From contig JAUNDK010000023.1 in assembly GCA_030526115.1 (NCBI GenBank), positions 1 through 33,764 on the forward strand: a stretch of 33,764 nt of DNA. Reading direction: 5' to 3'. The notes beneath the pieces are model-generated. The model worked only from the letters and a program-made list of their open reading frames with translations, was not told the origin of the DNA and made no database searches. Position numbers and translations under genes: made by a program. The stretch's first letter is position 1; each line of letters begins with the position of its first letter. Shown in pieces: positions 15,728 through 24,211 of this stretch. The stretch comes from Clostridia bacterium (GTDB lineage Bacteria; Bacillota; Clostridia; Oscillospirales; Acutalibacteraceae).

Positions 15728-16948
15728 TTAACCCTCTATCTCTTTCCTGTACTGCTCGAACTCTGCATCGTTACAGCTTACAAAGTGTCCGGGAGCAATC
15801 TCTCTGAAGCTTGGCTTGTCTACGCTGTAATCGTGAGCAAGAGTTGGGTTATAGCGGATTCTTCTTCTCTTCTTCTCGTAGTGAGGATCAGGAAGAGGAA
15901 TAGCAGAGAGAAGGCTCTTTGTGTACGGATGTAAAGGATGCTTGAACAGCTCCTCGGAAGATGCCATCTCTACCATTTTACCGAAGTACATAACACCGAT
16001 TCTGTCGGAGAAGTACTTAACGACTGAAAGGTCATGGGCGATGAAGAGTATAGTCAGACCGAGCTGCTTTCTCAGGTCGTTCATCAGGTTGATTACAGAA
16101 GCCTGAATGGAAACATCGAGAGCGGAAATAGGCTCGTCGGCGATGATTAAGTCAGGGTTCATAACAAGAGAACGGGCAATGCCGATTCTCTGTCTCTGTC
16201 CACCGGAGAACTCGTGTGGGTAACGGTCTGCATGCTCACGGACAAGACCAACTGTTTCAAGGGCTTCATATACTCTTTCACGAATATACTGCTTATCCTT
16301 GATTCCCTGAATTGTAAGGCCCTCTGCGATGATTTCGGCAACTGTCATTCTCGGGTCGAGGGATGCGACAGGGTCCTGATAAATCATCTGAATTCTTGTG
16401 ACGAGGTCTGTTCTGTTAAGGTCCTTAAGCTGGGCATCGAGCTCTGCTTTGTACTGCTTTGCGTTTGCCTTGTCGGCATTGCACTTTGCTTCGTACTCGC
16501 TCTTAAGCTCTTTGCTTCTTCTTGCCTTGTACTTCCTGTTGTAGTTCTTGTGGTCGTCCTTTGCGGCGGCAACCTCTTTTTTCTGCTCTTCTACAAAAGC
16601 CCTGAACTTATCCTGAACGGCTTTTATCTCTGCGGAGGAAGCTCCGCTTTCTTTAAGCTTTGCAATTTCTGCGTCTGCTTCTTCCTTTGCCTTCTTGACG
16701 GCATTGGTGTAAGAGAGTGTGCCTGCGCAGATTCTCTGCCCCTTGAACCACACATTACCGGATGTGCAGTTGTAAAGTCTTATGATGGAACGGCCTGTTG
16801 TTGTTTTACCGCAGCCGGATTCGCCAACAAGACCGAAAACCTCACCTTTGTGAATGTCAAAGCTTACATCATCGACAGCCTTGAAATTGCCGAAATACTG
16901 GCAGAGGTGTTCAACTTTCAGGAGTACTTCTTTGTTTGAATAATCCAT
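15728..16948 (-). CDS. Oligopeptide ABC transporter ATP-binding protein, OppF-like, with helical insertion
   Basis: A 406-residue ATPase. Walker A GESGCGKT is at 43-50, the Q-loop Gln191 in MIYQDP, the signature FSGGQRQR at 247-254, Walker B LIIADEP at 267-273 and the switch His305. The C-terminal HPYTKSLLSAIP region is the peptide-transporter extension. Unusually, about 105 residues (roughly 76-181), rich in Lys, Glu and Ala and probably coiled-coil, are inserted between Walker A and the Q-loop. Its ATG overlaps the oppD stop by one base (TAATG), so the two are translationally coupled. The substrate is probably peptides; nickel or other Opp-family substrates remain possible. Confidence 0.9.
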   Translation of the reverse strand: MDYSNKEVLLKVEHLCQYFGNFKAVDDVSFDIHKGEVFGLVGESGCGKTTTGRSIIRLYNCTSGNVWFKGQRICAGTLSYTNAVKKAKEEADAEIAKLKESGASSAEIKAVQDKFRAFVEEQKKEVAAAKDDHKNYNRKYKARRSKELKSEYEAKCNADKANAKQYKAELDAQLKDLNRTDLVTRIQMIYQDPVASLDPRMTVAEIIAEGLTIQGIKDKQYIRERVYEALETVGLVREHADRYPHEFSGGQRQRIGIARSLVMNPDLIIADEPISALDVSIQASVINLMNDLRKQLGLTILFIAHDLSVVKYFSDRIGVMYFGKMVEMASSEELFKHPLHPYTKSLLSAIPLPDPHYEKKRRRIRYNPTLAHDYSVDKPSFREIAPGHFVSCNDAEFEQYRKEIEG

Positions 16949-18948
16949 TATGCGTTGCCCTCCTTTGCATCCATTTCTTTCATGCGTTCAATTCTGTCTT
17001 TGATAATCTGCGGCATTTCAACCTTTGGTGCCTTCGGGTGAAGTAACCATGTTGCTGCCCAGTGGGTGTCTGAAATTCTGAATTTCGGTGGCTCCTGCTC
17101 GAGGTCGATTGCAAGAGCATACTTGTTTCTTGCGGCAAATGCATCGCCCTTTGGTGGGTAAATCATGTTAGGCGGTGTACCAGGGATGGACTCAAGTCTG
17201 TCTTCTGTGTCAAGGTCTGGCATGGATGAAAGCAGAGCCCATGTGTATGGGTGGGCAGGTGCATAGAATACATCATCTACTGTGCCGTGCTCTACAATTT
17301 TACCCGCGTACATAACAGCAACCTTGTCCGCAATGTTTGCGACAACACCGAGGTCATGGGTGATGAATATAACTGTAAGATTTCTCTTTGCCTTGAGGTC
17401 ATTTATAAGTTCGAGTATCTGTGCCTGAATTGTGACATCGAGAGCTGTTGTAGGCTCGTCGCAGATGAGAATGTCAGGGTTAGCGGCAATGGCGATGGCG
17501 ATAACAATACGCTGTCTCATACCGCCGGAGAACTCGAACGGATACTGCTCGAAACGCTTTCTCGGCTCTGCAATACCAACATCTTCCATGATGCGGATTG
17601 CCTTGTCGTAAGCGTATTTCTTGGTGACTACGGAGTTCATTCTCTCTGCCTGCTCTTCGAGCCACTCGATGAGTCTTACTGCCTCGGCATCAAAATCATG
17701 GACATTTGCATTGTTAATCTCTGCGGAGTATTTCTCGATTACCTCTTCAACAGCACGGAGCATAGTACCCTTTGTCATTTCAAGGTCAACAAGTACAGCA
17801 GGAATAACCTCAGGAGCATCTCCCTTTTTGGCGAGGAGCTTCTCACGCTTTGCTGTTTCCTTCTCTACCCTCCTGAGTTCCTTCGGGTTCTTTGTAACAC
17901 CCTTGAAATATCTCTCTATGGAGGCATCCATGGTGGAACCGTAGGTGTATGCGGCGGAATCCTTGATTACTGTGAGCTTATCTATGGCATCGAGAACGAG
18001 CTTCTTTGTCTCGTTTGCTGATGTCTTGCACTCATTCTGATTAAGCTCTGCTTTGTTAAATACAGGAAGAGCTTTTTCGAGAGCTTCAACAGCGGCCTTC
18101 TTCTTCGGAAGGTTCTGCTCAAACTGGAATTTAAGTGCCTTTGCTGTTTCTGTATTTGCTTCAGTATTGTAAGCGTAGAAATCAGGCTGAGCCTTGTCGA
18201 GAATATCTTCGAGGGATTTTTCGATTTCGCTTACATTCTCAGGAAGCTTTGCGATTAAGTTCTTTACTGTATCCGCATCGAAAAGATTTTCGTTTACGGA
18301 GAGCTCAAGTCTTTCTTTGAGGAAAGAGAGCTCTTCAGCGATGAGCTTTTCGTCTGCCTTCTTCTGGGCTGTGATTAACTGCTCGCAGGAGAATAATGCG
18401 CTCTCTGCGTATTCTCTCGCCTGAACAAAAGCAACTCTTTTTGCACTGCCGTTCTCGATTACGGAGGTGAGTTCTGAGGTGATTTTGTCAGCCTTTGCGG
18501 AGTCTGTTCCTGCGGCTTTCATTGCTGTGTTAAGCTCTGCAATTTTGGAAGTGAAATTCTTTTTGCCGTGCTTCTTTGCAACCTTGCCGTTGATGATTGT
18601 TGCCTCTGTCATCTGCTTGCCTATTTTCATGATAGGGTCAAGGGATGAAAGCGGATCCTGATAAATCATGGAGATTTTATGGCCGCGAAGCTCGTTGAAT
18701 TCCTCTTCGCTTATCTTCAGGAGATCCTGTCCGTCATAGATAATCTCGCCGCCTTCGACTATGCTGTTCTTTGCCAGTATGCCGAGTATGGCCTTTGCTG
18801 TAACGGATTTACCTGAACCGGACTCACCTACGATTGCGAGGGTCTCACCCTTTTCAACGGAGAAGCTGATGTCTCTTACGGCCTTAACCGTACCTGAACC
18901 TGTGTGGAAGGAAATCGAGAGGTTTCTTACGTCTATTTTGTTTTCCAT
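16948..18948 (-). CDS. Oligopeptide ABC transporter ATP-binding protein, OppD-like, with very long helical insertion
   Basis: A 666-residue ATPase, about twice the usual OppD length of roughly 330-350. Walker A GESGSGKS is at 41-48, Gln97 lies in the Q-loop MIYQDP, the signature FSGGMRQR at 473-480 and Walker B LICDEP at 494-499. Between the Q-loop region and the signature lie about 325 extra residues (roughly 119-445), highly charged, almost free of Gly and Pro in long stretches and predicted helical. The C-terminal oligopeptide extension (HPYTWALLSSMPD and beyond) is present. All catalytic motifs are intact, so the insertion is probably a real domain. A strong AAGGAGGT site precedes the ATG, 12 bp after oppC. 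Confidence 0.9.
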   Translation of the reverse strand: MENKIDVRNLSISFHTGSGTVKAVRDISFSVEKGETLAIVGESGSGKSVTAKAILGILAKNSIVEGGEIIYDGQDLLKISEEEFNELRGHKISMIYQDPLSSLDPIMKIGKQMTEATIINGKVAKKHGKKNFTSKIAELNTAMKAAGTDSAKADKITSELTSVIENGSAKRVAFVQAREYAESALFSCEQLITAQKKADEKLIAEELSFLKERLELSVNENLFDADTVKNLIAKLPENVSEIEKSLEDILDKAQPDFYAYNTEANTETAKALKFQFEQNLPKKKAAVEALEKALPVFNKAELNQNECKTSANETKKLVLDAIDKLTVIKDSAAYTYGSTMDASIERYFKGVTKNPKELRRVEKETAKREKLLAKKGDAPEVIPAVLVDLEMTKGTMLRAVEEVIEKYSAEINNANVHDFDAEAVRLIEWLEEQAERMNSVVTKKYAYDKAIRIMEDVGIAEPRKRFEQYPFEFSGGMRQRIVIAIAIAANPDILICDEPTTALDVTIQAQILELINDLKAKRNLTVIFITHDLGVVANIADKVAVMYAGKIVEHGTVDDVFYAPAHPYTWALLSSMPDLDTEDRLESIPGTPPNMIYPPKGDAFAARNKYALAIDLEQEPPKFRISDTHWAATWLLHPKAPKVEMPQIIKDRIERMKEMDAKEGNA

Positions 18949-18960
18949 AAAGTTACCTCC

Positions 18961-20457
18961 TTAATCTTCTGCGCCACGAAGGCTCGGGTTGAATGCATCT
19001 CTTAAACCGTTACCGAAGATATTGAAGCAAATAAGTAATATTGCGATAAATGCGGCCGGGAAGAAGATTGCGTGCGGATATGTGGAAAGTGCGGACTGTG
19101 CATTGTTGAGCATAGTACCGACGGATGTAAGTGTGCTGGACTGAAGGTTTACAATGCCGAGATAGGTCATGTTTGCTTCGGTGAAGATAACACCCGGAAT
19201 GGAAAGAACGGATGTTGTGATGATGAAGCCTGCGGCATTCGGAAGAATGTGCTTGAAGATGATTCTGCTGTCCTTTGCACCGAGAGTTCTTGCGGCTAAA
19301 ACATATTCCTGACCCTTGAAGCGGTAGAACTGGGCACGAACTGTGGAAGAAGTACCTATCCAGTTGAAGAATATGAAACAGAAGAACAGTGTTACTATCG
19401 GACCGACCTTGCTTGCAAGGTAAATCTGGAAGAGAGACATGAAAACAACTGTCGGAATCTCCCAAAGTATTTCTTTGATTCTCTCAAAAAGAAGGTCGAA
19501 CCATCCGCCGTAGTAACCCTCAAGGGCACCGATAACAATACCGATAACAAGGGATATGGAAGCAACGGAAATGGAGAGAATAAGTGAAAGTCTTGCGCCG
19601 AGGGCGAGACGGGAGAAGATGTCGTAACCGAAATTATCTGCGCCGAAGAGGAAGCTTGGGTAAACCCCATGCTGGTAATAATACCACTCTGAGTAAAGTA
19701 CACGGCACTGGTACTGTGCACCCTTCATCTTGGAGACATACATCTGAACATTGCCCTCTTTGTCACGCTTGTAGATGTCTATGAAGTTACCGTTTTCATC
19801 TCTGTCGGCAACACCCTTGGGGTTATGGGAATACCATACATTCGGGTTGTTCTTGTATGCACGGTTCTTGATTTTCTTTTCATCTATAACAGGATAGAAC
19901 AGCTGATGACCGGATTCCTCCTGCCATGCCATAGCCTGTTCGAACTCTGCGGCTGTGAGGAGCTGAGTTGCGAAACCGACCTTTGCGTAGGAATCGATTT
20001 TTACATCGTACATCTTTACGGTTTTGCCTGCATCGGTCTGCTCATACTCGGATATTACCTCGGTTACAGCACCGGGAATAGCGGAGTAATAATCATAGGT
20101 CTGCTGGTTCATGCTCTGCTTGCTTGTGCCGTCCCAGAAGCCTAAGCCCAGGTTTACACAAAGACTGTTCTTTGGCAGAGCGTAGGAATAATATCCGTCG
20201 TAAGCTGTTGCGCTGTAAGGGGAAACTATCGGAGCGATGATTGCATAAAGGGCAAGAATCAGAAGAATGAATCCACAGATTACGGAGCCCTTGTTCTTTG
20301 CAAAACGGCCCATGGCATCACGGAAAAATCCAACAGGTTTGGTCTGAAGTTTCTTTTCGCCGAGCTTTTCATCCTTGTGGGCAAGCTGGAACTTCTCATC
20401 CGGAATATTCATATACTGCTCAAACTGAGCGTTGTACTTCTTTTCATCAAAGTTCAT
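18961..20457 (-). CDS. Oligopeptide ABC transporter permease, OppC-like, with large extracellular insertion
   Basis: A 498-residue permease; OppC proteins are usually about 300. The N-terminal tail leads to TM1 (about 58-80). About 185 residues (82-266), rich in Tyr, Asp and Lys and without hydrophobic segments, then precede the block FLFGADNFGYDIFSR, which aligns with the LGTDELGRDV segment that usually follows TM1 closely. The remaining membrane segments and the EAA loop (EYVLAARTLGA) are normal. The inserted part should lie outside the cell, near the binding protein. I chose the ATG at 20457 (MNFDEKKYNA) behind GGGAGGAGG; the gene overlaps oppB by 11 nt. Confidence 0.9.
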   Translation of the reverse strand: MNFDEKKYNAQFEQYMNIPDEKFQLAHKDEKLGEKKLQTKPVGFFRDAMGRFAKNKGSVICGFILLILALYAIIAPIVSPYSATAYDGYYSYALPKNSLCVNLGLGFWDGTSKQSMNQQTYDYYSAIPGAVTEVISEYEQTDAGKTVKMYDVKIDSYAKVGFATQLLTAAEFEQAMAWQEESGHQLFYPVIDEKKIKNRAYKNNPNVWYSHNPKGVADRDENGNFIDIYKRDKEGNVQMYVSKMKGAQYQCRVLYSEWYYYQHGVYPSFLFGADNFGYDIFSRLALGARLSLILSISVASISLVIGIVIGALEGYYGGWFDLLFERIKEILWEIPTVVFMSLFQIYLASKVGPIVTLFFCFIFFNWIGTSSTVRAQFYRFKGQEYVLAARTLGAKDSRIIFKHILPNAAGFIITTSVLSIPGVIFTEANMTYLGIVNLQSSTLTSVGTMLNNAQSALSTYPHAIFFPAAFIAILLICFNIFGNGLRDAFNPSLRGAED

Positions 20458-21415
20458 TCGTCTTGCCTCCTCCCATACGGATTCTCGGGTCAATAAGGCC
20501 GTAGCTTAAGTCAAAAAGAAGCTCGGCTACAAGACCTATGGCAACGTAGAACATGCTTATGCACATGAACACGGAGTAATCTTTGAGGTTGATGCTCATC
20601 AGGTAGGTTTTGCCTATGCCGGGTACTGAGAAAATCTGCTCGATAATCATGGAGCCGGAGAGTATGCCGATAACATCACTCATGAATGACGGCAGAAGCG
20701 GAACCATGGAGTTACGAAGGGCATGGCGGACTGTTGCCTGACGGTTTGAGAGTCCCTTTGTTCTTGCAAGAAGCATGTAGTCGCTTGTCAGTGTTTCTGT
20801 AAGCTCTGCACGGACAAGTCTCATGTCACCTGCGATAACACCAAAGCTCATTGCAAGTATCGGCATAATTGCGGAGCGGAACATTTTCCATGAGAAGTAG
20901 TCGGTTCCGCTTTCCATAACCAGCGGGAACCAGCCGAGCTTGAAGCCGACATAGTACTGTAAAAGGAACGCATATACGAACGCAGGAACAGAGATGAAGA
21001 ACATGATGAACACATTGATAACCTGGTCCTGCCACTTGTTTTTGAAGATAGCGGCAATAATACCGAAGATAAGTCCCAGAGGAATAGAAATTAAAACTGA
21101 GACAACATTGATATAGATTGTCGGTGGAAGTTTGCTGCCTATGTAAGCTGTAACATCCTGAAGGAAAGAGCCGACTGTGGTGCAGAATCCCCAGTCCCAT
21201 TTAGTAAAGACATTTTTGAGGAAAATGCCGTACTGGACAAGTATCGGCTTGTTATATCCCCACGCCTCACGCATCTCTCTCACAGCTTCGTCAAAGCCAC
21301 CCTGAACAGCCTGAATCTGGTTTGGGAGCAGTCTTATCAGCACGAAAAGCATGGTCATAATGACAAATCCGCTGACAAGCATGAGCAAAAGTCTTTTTAA
21401 TACATATTTACCCAT
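20447..21415 (-). CDS. Oligopeptide ABC transporter permease, OppB-like
   Basis: A 322-residue permease of ordinary OppB size. It has the N-terminal MGKYVLKRLLLMLVSGFVIM membrane segment, further hydrophobic segments and the EAA loop DYMLLARTKGLSNRQ. The start at 21415 has an AAAGGAG site; an upstream in-frame extension would start inside the intercistronic hairpin region and is rejected. It pairs with OppC to form the channel. Confidence 0.93.
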   Translation of the reverse strand: MGKYVLKRLLLMLVSGFVIMTMLFVLIRLLPNQIQAVQGGFDEAVREMREAWGYNKPILVQYGIFLKNVFTKWDWGFCTTVGSFLQDVTAYIGSKLPPTIYINVVSVLISIPLGLIFGIIAAIFKNKWQDQVINVFIMFFISVPAFVYAFLLQYYVGFKLGWFPLVMESGTDYFSWKMFRSAIMPILAMSFGVIAGDMRLVRAELTETLTSDYMLLARTKGLSNRQATVRHALRNSMVPLLPSFMSDVIGILSGSMIIEQIFSVPGIGKTYLMSINLKDYSVFMCISMFYVAIGLVAELLFDLSYGLIDPRIRMGGGKTNEL

Positions 21416-21443
21416 ATTCAGGTCTCCTTTCATATAATAGTGA

Positions 21444-21480
21444 AAAATGTGGGCAGCACTGCACATTTAGCGCTGCCCAC
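21444..21480 (-). terminator. Intercistronic terminator between oppA and oppB
   Basis: On the minus strand GTGGGCAGC (21480-21472) pairs perfectly with GCTGCCCAC (21457-21449), followed by ATTTTTCA. Between a binding-protein gene and its permeases, such a partial terminator usually gives more binding protein than membrane components. Confidence 0.7.
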
Positions 21481-21511
21481 AAAATTGAGCTATAAGAACT
21501 TAACTGATAAA

Positions 21512-23824
21512 TCAGTATGTAAGCTGGTTGTTCTGCTGTGCGCAGTAATCAGCCCACTCAGCATCGTTCATTGTGTAAGTCATTCTGGAGATTCCACCGA
21601 AACCAACGAGAGAGTTGATGTAGTAGTCGGAACCGAGAACGATTCTCTGAGAGTAAAGTACAGCCTCGTTGTCATAGCAGAGCACTGCGAGCTCATACTG
21701 CTCGAGAATTGCCTTCTCCATCTTAGCGAGAACTTCGTTTCTTACATCGAGGTCTGCTGTTGCATACTCGCCTTCGCAGAGAGCTACATACCACTCGTAA
21801 GCTGTCATTGTCTTCTCTTCGCCACCGATTGTGAGAGTGAATGTCTCAACCTCAGGGTTGAAGCCGTATGTGAGCTTGAGGTCGGATGTGCAGTAGCACT
21901 CCATGATGGAATATGGATCCATGTCAGCGCCGCCCCATGCACCGAAGATAACGTCTGCAAGGCCGTTCTCTGCGCTGCCGTAGTAATCTTCGTCAACCAT
22001 CATGTTAACGGAAACCTTACCCTCGAGGCCTGTGCCTACTGTTGCAGCCTCAATGGAGGACTGGAGGAAGTTTGCTCTGTTCTGATAGTTTGTTGTGTCA
22101 GCATAAACGTGGAAGTCGAGCTGAACCTTGTCAGTTTCTGTCATGAGACCCTGCTCGAGAGCCTGCTGGTATGCAGCCTCGAAGAGCTCTGTTGCAGCTT
22201 CCTTGTCATAACCTGTGATTTCGTCCTCGGACTCAACACCGTAGAACTCACAGAGAGCCTGCTGAGCGAACTCGGAATCTCTGTAAAGCTCACCTGTGTC
22301 AGGATCGCAGACGTAAACATAGTTGATGAGACCGTAACCTGCGTCAGCACCTGCTAAGCACTGTGCAACGAAAGCCTGTCTGTCGAGGGAAAGGGAAATA
22401 GCATGACGGAAGTCATCGAGAGAGAGGATGGAGTGGTTGATTCCGTCTCCGTCTTCCTTCTTGAGAGCTTCGAGGTCAGAGTTGAAGTTGAATACGAATG
22501 TGTAGGACTGAGGCATGAAGTAGATGTAATCGGATGTAGCATAAGCCTCCATGTGCTCGGTATCTACTGTGTAATCATCGAGGTTACCCTGGAGGAACAG
22601 GGAGAGAGCTGTGGAGTTCTCGGAGATGAAGTTAAGCTCGATGTTTGTTGTCTGATACTTGTCGCCGTAGTACTCGTCTGTGTAGCCGTACCAGTTCTCG
22701 TTCTTGGAGAGAGTCATCTGCTTGTCAGGCTGGTAAGTATCAATCTTGTAAGGTCCGCAGGACATGTAGGAGTCTGCTGTTGTACCGTAAGAGGACTTTG
22801 TGATGTTACCTGTTGTAACCTTGTTTGCCTCATAAAGTGGCTCGTAAACAGGTGTAATTGCGAAGGAATAGCATACATAGAACTCTGTTGTAGGATTGTC
22901 GAGAACTACTGTGAAGGAGTAATCGTCATTCTTGATGAAACCGACTTCATCCCATGTCTTGCCCTCAACTGTACCTGCGTTCTTTACGAGGTAGTTTACG
23001 AGGTCATCTTCTGTCTCGTTGCCCCACTCGTCAGAGCTTGTGTAACCGAAGAGGAGGTCCTTAACCTCTTCTGTGAAGAGAACATAACCGTCAGCGTTCT
23101 CACCCTCGGCAATCTGCTCTGCTACTTCGTCAATGCCGTAGCCGAGATCGATGTAATCTGCCCAGGAAGAACCACCCATCCATTCAACTGGCTGGCTCCA
23201 TGCGAGGTAGATTTCTTCGCCGTCAGCGGAAACATACTTGCCGTCCTCAACCTTGAGGTCTGCAAATGGTGTACCCTCTTCAAATGCCTGGTAATCGATA
23301 CCACCTGCTGTGTAGTAATCCTTTGCATTTGCGATAGCGGAGTTACCTGTGTAGTAGGAAGAAGCACGGTAGTTCTTCATCTCAGGATTGAGGTACTGCT
23401 GGAGGGAGTAGATGTAAGTGTCAACGTTGATAGGATCGCCGTTTGCCCAGCAATGCTTGTCGTTAAGTTCGATTGTCCATGCATAACCCTCTGTAGCGTC
23501 TGCAGGAACATCGTACATTTCTCTCTGCTCGTCTGTGAGCTCAGCTGTAACATCAACAGGCATTGCGCTTGCTGCTGTTGGGATGATGTCGTAACCGTCT
23601 GCATCTTCATTCATTTCGAATGAATAGAATGTTGATGATGTGTAGCCGATAACTGTGCTTTCTGAGCTGTTCTGCCAGTCCGTCGGTGACCATGTCATAG
23701 GGTCTGTGAGAGTAGTGCGGTAAGTGTAAGTAGCTTCTGCTTCTTCAGCGGAACCTACTACTGCACAGCTCATGATGAGCATGACAGCGAGCACAACAGC
23801 GAGAATTTTCTTGCTTGTGTTCAT
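21512..23824 (-). CDS. Oligopeptide ABC transporter substrate-binding protein, OppA-like
   Basis: A 770-residue extracytoplasmic solute-binding protein of family 5. It starts with a signal sequence (MNTSKKILAVVLAVMLIMSC) that could be a lipoprotein signal cut before Cys20, though Met in the lipobox is unusual; cleavage after GSA is the alternative. The mature part has the family-5 features LNDKHCWANGDPINVDTYIY and SCGPYKIDTYQPDKQMTLSKN. It is longer than the usual 530-600 residues, in line with the enlarged OppC and ATPases. The start at 23824 is chosen because the signal peptide begins there; the upstream in-frame ATG lies in the leader. Codon use is strongly biased, suggesting high expression. 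Confidence 0.92.
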   Translation of the reverse strand: MNTSKKILAVVLAVMLIMSCAVVGSAEEAEATYTYRTTLTDPMTWSPTDWQNSSESTVIGYTSSTFYSFEMNEDADGYDIIPTAASAMPVDVTAELTDEQREMYDVPADATEGYAWTIELNDKHCWANGDPINVDTYIYSLQQYLNPEMKNYRASSYYTGNSAIANAKDYYTAGGIDYQAFEEGTPFADLKVEDGKYVSADGEEIYLAWSQPVEWMGGSSWADYIDLGYGIDEVAEQIAEGENADGYVLFTEEVKDLLFGYTSSDEWGNETEDDLVNYLVKNAGTVEGKTWDEVGFIKNDDYSFTVVLDNPTTEFYVCYSFAITPVYEPLYEANKVTTGNITKSSYGTTADSYMSCGPYKIDTYQPDKQMTLSKNENWYGYTDEYYGDKYQTTNIELNFISENSTALSLFLQGNLDDYTVDTEHMEAYATSDYIYFMPQSYTFVFNFNSDLEALKKEDGDGINHSILSLDDFRHAISLSLDRQAFVAQCLAGADAGYGLINYVYVCDPDTGELYRDSEFAQQALCEFYGVESEDEITGYDKEAATELFEAAYQQALEQGLMTETDKVQLDFHVYADTTNYQNRANFLQSSIEAATVGTGLEGKVSVNMMVDEDYYGSAENGLADVIFGAWGGADMDPYSIMECYCTSDLKLTYGFNPEVETFTLTIGGEEKTMTAYEWYVALCEGEYATADLDVRNEVLAKMEKAILEQYELAVLCYDNEAVLYSQRIVLGSDYYINSLVGFGGISRMTYTMNDAEWADYCAQQNNQLTY

Positions 23825-23846
23825 AGTGTTTTTTCTCCATTCTTTA

Positions 23847-23982
23847 AAATAAATAAAAATAAAAAAGGCAACCGATAAATGTCCGTCTACATCCATTTAC
23901 GAACTTACCGATTGTCAGAATTACCTTGGAAAAAATGGTTGCAAAAATTCACAGACATATAAAAATAATTGTTTATGTCTGT
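23847..23982 (-). promoter_or_regulatory. Folded 5' leader of oppA
   Basis: The predicted leader is about 195 nt. It contains a 9-bp perfect hairpin (23951-23959 with 23974-23982). Further on GCAACC/GGTTGC (23942-23937 with 23873-23868 on the minus strand) encloses a TAAATG/CATTTA stem and is followed by a 20-nt T-rich tract (23866-23847). That resembles an attenuator or terminator ahead of the ribosome site. I recognise no known riboswitch. Confidence 0.35.
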
Positions 23983-24025
23983 CATTATTCTGCCGCCACC
24001 TTTCTTCCAGTATACTAATGTACGC

Positions 24026-24054
24026 ATTATACCAAAAAGCAGATGTATAATCAA
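24026..24054 (-). promoter_or_regulatory. Promoter of the opp operon
   Basis: On the minus strand TTGATT (24054-24049), a 17-nt spacer and consensus TATAAT (24031-24026). Start predicted near 24019. Confidence 0.75.
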
Positions 24055-24101
24055 TAGAAATTACATACCCAGGTGTGTAAAATCAGGGAAAAAGTGCATG
24101 A

Positions 24102-24140
24102 AAAAGCAAAGGCAGGGCTACCTTTTACAGTAACCCTGCC
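24102..24140 (-). terminator. Terminator of the aconitase-like gene
   Basis: On the minus strand GGCAGGG (24140-24134) pairs with CCCTGCC (24117-24111), extended by GTA/TAC-type pairs across one mismatch, and is followed by TTTGCTTTTT. It lies about 70 bp after the hydratase stop and just upstream of the opp promoter. Confidence 0.8.
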
Positions 24141-24211
24141 CAAATGCCAATAATTATTAATTCATGATTCAAAATCTGCGAAATTCCGAATTCCCAATTC
24201 CGCATTCTGCA

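Noticed and set aside
22403-23623. A 406-codon plus-strand open frame opposite oppA, and a similar one of 345 codons at 25160-26197 opposite the hydratase
   Set aside because: Same cause: codon bias of highly expressed minus-strand genes. No ribosome site or family resemblance.
15728-23824. Calling the transporter a nickel or dipeptide system
   Set aside because: The family is shared by peptide, nickel and sugar transporters. Gene order and motifs fit Opp, but the sequence does not fix the substrate, so gene symbols were left blank.
23825-23896. N-terminal extension of OppA by 24 codons
   Set aside because: It would place a poor sequence in front of a normal signal peptide and runs through the T-rich leader tract. 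The ATG at 23824 has a ribosome site and starts the signal sequence.
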